Assembly (NCBI GenBank): GCA_905182995.1
Contig: CAJJDP010000052.1
Location: 48,334-112,333 of the forward strand
Source of the DNA: Paramecium octaurelia
Lineage: Eukaryota; Ciliophora; Oligohymenophorea; Peniculida; Parameciidae
Direction of reading: 5' to 3'
DNA: 64,000 nt
Shown: piece after piece, positions 57,221 to 64,000 of the stretch
How positions within the stretch are numbered: position 1 is the stretch's first letter
How the letters are laid out: each line of letters begins with the position of its first letter
The notes under the pieces: model-generated
What the model was told of the DNA's origin: nothing
Databases searched by the model: none
What the model saw: the letters and a program-made list of their open reading frames with translations, nothing else
Made by a program: the position numbers and the translations under genes

Positions 57221-57955
57221 TCATTTGTTACCGAATCTAAAGGATGTTTATGATGCTCCTTATACCTAATCTACTTTCGTTAGTTTTTTCAGGCTTTAAC
57301 TTATGCATGTTTTGGAATGATCTAATTTGATTTTTTATGTCTAAGGAGAAACAGATTGTCTGGAGATGTCCTCTTCAATGTAATCTTTAGAACCTTTCCT
57401 TACATTATCTTCTAGATCAGCAAAAGATGATTTCTTTTACTTTTCAAATTACATCATTTATAGCTTGCTTTTCAATTCTAATTCTTATTCTTTAAGAAGT
57501 TATATCTATTTTTGAGCCTACTCCATGTAAATAATTTTCTCTTCCTTACTTTTCACAAGTGCTAAGGATAACTCATTGATTTTTATCTCTAATTGTCTTA
57601 CTTCGGAATTGAATTCTGGTTTGCTATTAGATTATGGTAATTTCTCATTTTATTATTGCAAAGTAACGATTTGTTATTTTTGTGATTCAATTTAATTCTT
57701 TAATGTCTCTAATTGTTGTTTATCTGACTAGATTAATATGAATAATTACACCTTCAATTATTCTTATCGAGCATCTTCAATTATAAATAATGCATTGATA
57801 ATATCAATAGGATCAGAGTCAGACCCTAATTAAAGAATCTCTTCGTATTCTTCATCAAGAGTTTTTGATATCTTGAGCCAATACTGGAGTAATGATTGTT
57901 TAATCGATTAATTCTCTTGTTAAAAGTCTTTTTGATTTTGTAAGTTTTCTGACAT
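57221..57955 (-). CDS. Coiled-coil protein
   Basis: Single exon, ATG at 57953-57955, TGA at 57221-57223, 244 residues. A helical N-terminus (SLLQYWLKISKTLDEEYEEI) and an acidic patch (LGSDSDPIDIINALFIIEDA) are followed by continuous Q/E/K/L coiled coil (ETLKNQIESQKQQIVTLQQQ). The polar tail contains phosphorylation-like SP/KT motifs and ends TSFRFGNK. No family recognised. Confidence 0.65.
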
Positions 57956-58002
57956 TATATTAAAAATAATTTTGATAAGAAAACTCATTTTAAATAAAAC
58001 AT

Positions 58003-58793
58003 TCAACACTACTAAAATCTGGAATCTTTTGGAAGAGAATCTCGAATCTTAATTTTAATACGATGTTTGCAATTGTTTTTAGCGCAAATTATTGAAAAAT
58101 AAGCATTATCTAAAAAGGACCGACTAGTATATTCTTTTTGTTTATTCTCTTTTTGTGCTTATTCAGCTACACTATTAATCATTAATAATACACTGACTAA
58201 TTCTTGAATCTACGTAATCCGAAAACATATTCTTAGATCGTTGGGAATTCGAATTGTGAAACGCATCTTCGATGTATTCCCTTCTTTTTTTGTGCATTGA
58301 GTATAACCCATAGGGAAACTTAGTACCATCTATTTCATAGAGATTCTCATTTTTAGGAATAGATAAACTTTTATTGAGAGTATCCGATTGAGGGGTAGTT
58401 CTTACAGAACAAGAGAGATTCCTTACTTAGTCGCTTATAATTACTTGAATCGATAGTATTTGGCTTAAAGAGTAGTCAATTCCTAGTTTCTTAATTGTTT
58501 GGATTAAACATTAGTCTCTGTACTTTGGTTAAAACTGAATGATGTTATTTTCTTCATTTTCTTAATCTCTCATTATCAACTTAAAATTTACTTAGTGGTT
58601 TTGAATTTATTTGTCTAGTAGTTATAAAAACGTCAGGAAGTTGAAAGTCTAAATTTTTCTACTCAGTAAATGTTAATTATAATTGTTTAATTTGGCTTAT
58701 TTGGGATTATTTGGTGTCCACATTCCTCCATTTAGAGTGGATGTCCTTAATATGCTCTAAATCGTTCTTAATTGTGGCGCATCCAGACTTCAT
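58003..58793 (-). CDS. Hypothetical protein, four exons
   Basis: ATG at 58791-58793, introns 58569-58591 (23 nt), 58422-58444 (23 nt) and 58172-58193 (22 nt), TGA at 58003-58005, 240 residues. N-terminal helices (IKNDLEHIKDIHSKWRNVD), an N/Q/S-rich middle, then a compact region ENLYEIDGTKFPYGLYSMHK and RREYIEDAFHNSN, and a basic end (CKHRIKIKIRDSLPKDSRF). All three introns are needed for frame closure and each is of standard size. No domain recognised. It lies 47 bp upstream of the coiled-coil gene on the same strand. Confidence 0.55.
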
Positions 58794-58836
58794 TAAATAA
58801 TGATTTTATAATTAGATATTAATTTATTATAAAAAT

Positions 58837-59127
58837 TCATTATAAAGTAATTCTTTATTCATAATTGCCCCTATTTTGATTATTAGGATTTATATATGCG
58901 TGTGATTTATGCACACAAATTTCCTATTGTGATACAGTCTTCCTAAGTGACAGGAATTTAGGTTCTTAATAACCAATCTGAGGTGATTGTAATTTTGGTA
59001 CGGCTATTTTTCGTTGTGAAGCTATCATTACTTTGTTATTGTGATAATATTCTAATTGCTTTTGGATTGGGTCTGTCATTTATAATTTTAGGTTATCAAG
59101 ATATTCAAAAATAGAAGTTTGATTCAT
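58837..59127 (-). CDS. Small hypothetical protein
   Basis: Single frame, ATG at 59125-59127, TGA at 58837-58839, 96 residues: MNQTSIFEYLDNLKLQMTDP, then IQKQLEYYHNNKVMIASQRK and a polar end with ICVHKSHAYINPNNQNRGN. An in-frame extension upstream (IFRLFINQSKQ) is possible. No family recognised; coding-like composition and tight spacing to the next gene (43 bp). Confidence 0.45.
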
Positions 59128-59159
59128 TTGTTTAGATTAATTAATGAAAAGTCTAAATA

Positions 59160-59400
59160 TCATTTTATATAATCATTTCTGAAATTAATCAATTCGTTTT
59201 CAGCAAATTCCTGAACCACTTTGAAATACCTCCTCAAAATCATTTGCCACACCTTTTTATCATGGCATGTGTCTATCTGACTCCCCAAAACTCTTAAAAT
59301 ATTCTTCCGATTGAAACAGCCATTCTTCAAACATTTAGTTTTGAGACTATAAATAATTTCATTTTTTATAATACATCTTATACTTTTTTCAACTCTTCTA
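59160..59400 (-). CDS. Small helical ORF, start not resolved
   Basis: Minus-strand frame ending at TGA 59160-59162, reading upstream as CLKNGCFNRKNILRVLGSQ, then WQMILRRYFKVVQEFAENEL. It is open back to about 59400 but without a clear ATG, so a first exon may be missing. Cys-, Lys- and Arg-rich with a helical C-terminal half. No family recognised. Confidence 0.35.
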
Positions 59401-60030
59401 GAATTAATATTTACTAATTACAAGTTTCATATTTGATAATCTTTGTGTATCGCCTATTTTTATATTGAAAATGGTTTCATTAGAGCTTTAATCTTGATAT
59501 TAATGCAGTTTAACACTTTAATATCAATGTTTCTATTTCTTATATATCAATTCTTTCAACTTTAATTACATATAAATATTCTTACTATTAAGTGTAAATT
59601 TGTATGATCTGATCATTTATTATAATACATCCAAAAGTCCTAGATTTTAAATCTGTATTTAGTAAACTATTAGACTATTTGATAATGCAAGAACAAAAGC
59701 TACTTAAGCATTTTTATCAAATAGGGTGTAGTAAGTATAATAAATTGTATCAGTAGAATTCAAAAGTACTCTCATAATTTTATTAAGTATAAACAGTAAA
59801 CTAGATCAATAGCTCATATTTAAGATATTGATGATAAATAATAATGATAAAATAGGTTTTATTAATCAAAGTATTATTTTATTTTAAATGATGAAAAGAG
59901 CAAACAAAAATAATAACATTAACTGAGAATGAATTTTAGTAAGAATCCTTAAGAAAAATTAATTTCTTGATTTTATAATTTATTATAATATATAAAAATT
60001 CGATTTTCTAATGTGAATTGAATAATATTT
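59401..60030. other. AT-rich intergenic DNA
   Basis: No coding signal found on either strand. Base composition is strongly AT-rich with short repeats of T and A. Confidence 0.4.
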
Positions 60031-60610
60031 AAATGACTCACAACTATTTGTTTTATTTTCTATTGACATTCGTGTTTATCAATGTTACCAGATTTAAATT
60101 AATGTTACTATTTTCTTATCATACATATATCTATCAGTACATATCACTAACCAGTTCTAGTTCTCTTAACATGGACCCAATCTCTATAGTGTTATTTTCA
60201 ATGGCCATCTATATTCCTTTTTCCTTGTACTCATTTAAATATTGCCATCAGAAATTTCATTGACTCTTTCCAGTTCATCCACCTTAGATTTAATGTCCTT
60301 AATATTAATTTCCCCTAATCCCCTTCATGTAATCATTTCTTTGCCTTAAATCATTCGAAAATCTCTTTCATATAAATCTCCATTATCTAAAACTAATGAG
60401 TTTTCTCAGTTTGTTTTCCATTGACTCAAATTCCTTGGTAGAAATCTCCTTTTTTCAATACAATAGCCTTTTCCATACTTGTTGCCATTTGGAAAGCCGT
60501 CTTAATAAGATATACTGTTATTACAAAAATAACAGGAGTTATAGATTTTTATGCCTCATTTTGGGTTTGCTAATTTTTTGTATTCATCATAATTCGATTA
60601 ATTATTAAAT
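60031..60610 (-). pseudogene. Decayed MORN-repeat gene
   Basis: Read on the minus strand, several MORN-type units can be followed, but only by hopping frames and passing TGA codons: DGFPNGNKYGKGYCIEK, then GDFYQGI-TGA-VNGKQTEKTH (TGA where MORN repeats usually have Trp), and NGDLYERDFR / NDLRQRNDYMKG / GNQYQGHQIQGG (Arg at usual Gly positions). Further degraded units follow toward 60100 (NEYKEKGIQMAIENN). Loss of the Trp/Gly positions and repeated frame breaks point to a pseudogene of a protein like the one at 18008-19191. The plus-strand ORFs at 60033 and 60396 are shadows. Confidence 0.55.
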
Positions 60611-61145
60611 TGTAATATAAACCATTTGAATAATGAAATACATCTTGAATACCAATAAATATATTAAAAAATTAAAGGTGAAATAATTATTTTCATATAT
60701 GCATTCTAAAATATTATTTCCCTTTTTTTAATATGATAATAAAAAAAAGAATTGAGCAAAAACTACGTAAGTTGAGAATATGATAATTTTGTATATCATA
60801 TGAAGATGATATAACAATTAAGATTAAAACAATTATATATAAATAAAAATTAAACCATGCTTATCGATGTTAAGCATTCTAAATTTATATACTTTAATAT
60901 TTATAAACTTTAGAGTCTTTACTTCTATATTTAACATGAACATTCTCTGTATTTTATTTTAGATAAGGTATTATGACTATTAAATACTATCTTAGAGATA
61001 ATAGTCACTTTAATAGTTTAGGTAATGATTACGGGTTTGGGTCTTGAATTTGCTTTGTTTTTTAGGTAAATTGTCGAAACGAGAAAAATAACATTGTGAG
61101 TTAAAAAGTGTAAAATTGTTTAACATATTAAAATTTATAAATAAG
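60611..61145. other. AT-rich intergenic DNA upstream of the CK1 kinase
   Basis: No coding signal. Should contain the 5' region of the kinase gene at 61146. Confidence 0.4.
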
Positions 61146-62655
<1,510 letters not shown>

Positions 62656-63573
62656 TGTAAATATTGTAGTAAATTTTAAACTAAAAAATATATATTTCAT
62701 TATTTAGATTTAATAAATTGTATAAAAATGAGTAGATTTTAGATAGGCTTTATTAAATTGTTTTAATCTAATATTTATTTTATTTTCCAAACTCTTCAAT
62801 TTGGTCAGTCTTAATCTCTATCAATATTCAACAGAGAAACTCTATTATAAATAAATCTTTACCTTTTGTGATTCAAGGATTATAAAGCTATAAGATCCCT
62901 AAAGATAATGATATGTGAATCACCTTTTTAATGATTTCTAAAAATCTAAATATTTAATATCCATATACTATATTTTCTTAAATATATATATCGGTATGAC
63001 ATTCAAACTTATTCTAATTTTATTAAGAATTCACCAAATTAATAGTAACTAGCATATTTTTCTTATCGTTTAATAGAATTATTCTGCGAATGAATAATAA
63101 AATATTCCATTTCTGAATCTTATTTTTTAATTTTAAAAAAAGGTTAGTTAGCATAATTTTGAATTAGTTTATTATTTTCTATAGATTATAAATATTTTAT
63201 TAATTTCTACATTTTCAGAAATGTGGAAGATCCATAGAATATATCATCATTTATATCTGTTGTAACTAAAAAATTTAAGTAACAAAATTAACGACTGTTA
63301 TCGAGGTGATATGGAGTTTTCTATTATCCCCCAATTTCTTGTTATTTATTCTAAATTATCTTTTTGGTATAGGTAGTAAATGAATCTTTCATATTAATAA
63401 TAAAGGGTTTAAGTGTTTAATACCTGATATATTTAGTACTAAATATCTTTAAATAAAATTTATCTCATGATATATAAATAATATGATATGCAAAGTTTTG
63501 GTTAAGCAAATCATAGCTATCGATTTGAATTAAATTTCTTTATTATTATACTTTGTTTATTAACGAATAAAAA
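62656..63573. other. AT-rich intergenic DNA
   Basis: No frame with coding character was found on either strand over about 900 bp. Unusually long for this compact genome. Confidence 0.4.
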
Positions 63574-63843
63574 ATGTCATCTTATTTGCCCTTTCATAAT
63601 CTAGCGTATTGTCCAAAATAAATCATCGAATTTGTCTAAAGGCCAGATATGAGTTTATTGGATTTGCACAAACTGGTAGATTCACTCAAATTACCCAGAA
63701 ATCATTCTAAAATCTTAAGAAAAATGTAAATTTTAGTACAAAAGCAAGAGACTTTTTTGAATGAAGAAAACTCGAACATTAGAACTTATGTAGATGAGGA
63801 TTCAATTTCACCAATGATGATATTTGGAAAGCTCGGCTATTGA
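63574..63843 (+). CDS. Small hypothetical protein
   Basis: Single frame, ATG 63574 to TGA 63841-63843, 89 residues. It starts MSSYLPFHNLAYCPKQIIEF, has a helical centre (DLHKLVDSLKLPRNHSKILR), then VQKQETFLNEENSNIRTYVD and an end PMMIFGKLGY. Composition is coding-like. No family recognised. The last ~155 bases of the window after it show nothing. Confidence 0.5.
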
Positions 63844-64000
63844 ATGTTTTAATTTACTATGACAATTACACAATTTAATAAGATGTATTAAACATGTTAT
63901 ATATATCATACTATGAATTGCTCAAGTTTTTTAATAAAATTAATATCAAAAATAGGCATTTATTTTGGAGATTCTGAATTTAAGCGAATATTAATTATAT

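Overview
The window is ciliate DNA, almost certainly the somatic (macronuclear) genome of a Paramecium species. It is very AT-rich. Long reading frames appear only when TAA and TAG are read as glutamine and TGA is the sole stop. Frames are broken every few hundred bases by very short introns, mostly 22-30 nt, with GT(A)...AG ends. Standard-code ORFs therefore badly fragment the genes. The coordinates below come from reading both strands with the ciliate code and placing introns by hand. For every spliced model given as resolved, the exon lengths add up to whole codons. Introns whose length is a multiple of three cannot be proved from frame alone.

Layout. 1-3555: 3' end of a cysteine-rich surface-antigen gene. 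3.6-8.4 kb: an NT-C2/coiled-coil protein, a Cache-like membrane protein, and eIF3e on the minus strand with a mini-ORF just upstream. 8.4-11.1 kb: a gene-poor stretch, then a B-box/coiled-coil gene whose C-terminal module recurs at 31 kb and 34.5 kb. 11.4-16.9 kb: one giant minus-strand soluble adenylyl cyclase with two cyclase domains, an NTPase, a PH domain and an SH3-like end. 18-21.7 kb: a MORN/IQ protein, ribosomal stalk P0 and a TBP-family factor. 23-30 kb: small genes, an EFCAB10-like protein, a tandem CCCH zinc-finger gene, a METTL13-type methyltransferase and coiled-coil genes. 30-38 kb: two more members of the shared-tail family separated by AT-rich, poorly coding DNA. 38.6-47.1 kb: a pseudokinase, CHFR (FHA-RING-PBZ), an EF-hand-like protein, a Nup50-like protein and smaller genes. 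48-57 kb: a cyclic-nucleotide-binding protein, a PH-domain protein kinase, VPS50/syndetin and a cysteine-type selenophosphate synthetase. 57-64 kb: coiled-coil genes, a decayed MORN-repeat pseudogene, a CK1-type kinase and a small terminal gene.

Two places need care. Single-N characters at 26511 and 39485 each sit between two identical copies of about 1.35 kb. The copies end exactly at the N, so these are best explained as unmerged overlapping contig ends, not real tandem duplications. Genes there (the CCCH/methyltransferase pair and the pseudokinase) should be counted once, using the downstream copy.

Functionally the window is a mixed housekeeping and signalling neighbourhood with no operon logic. 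cAMP-type signalling recurs (adenylyl cyclase, cyclic-nucleotide-binding protein), together with regulatory kinases and scaffolds. No mobile element, CRISPR array, tRNA or rRNA gene could be supported.
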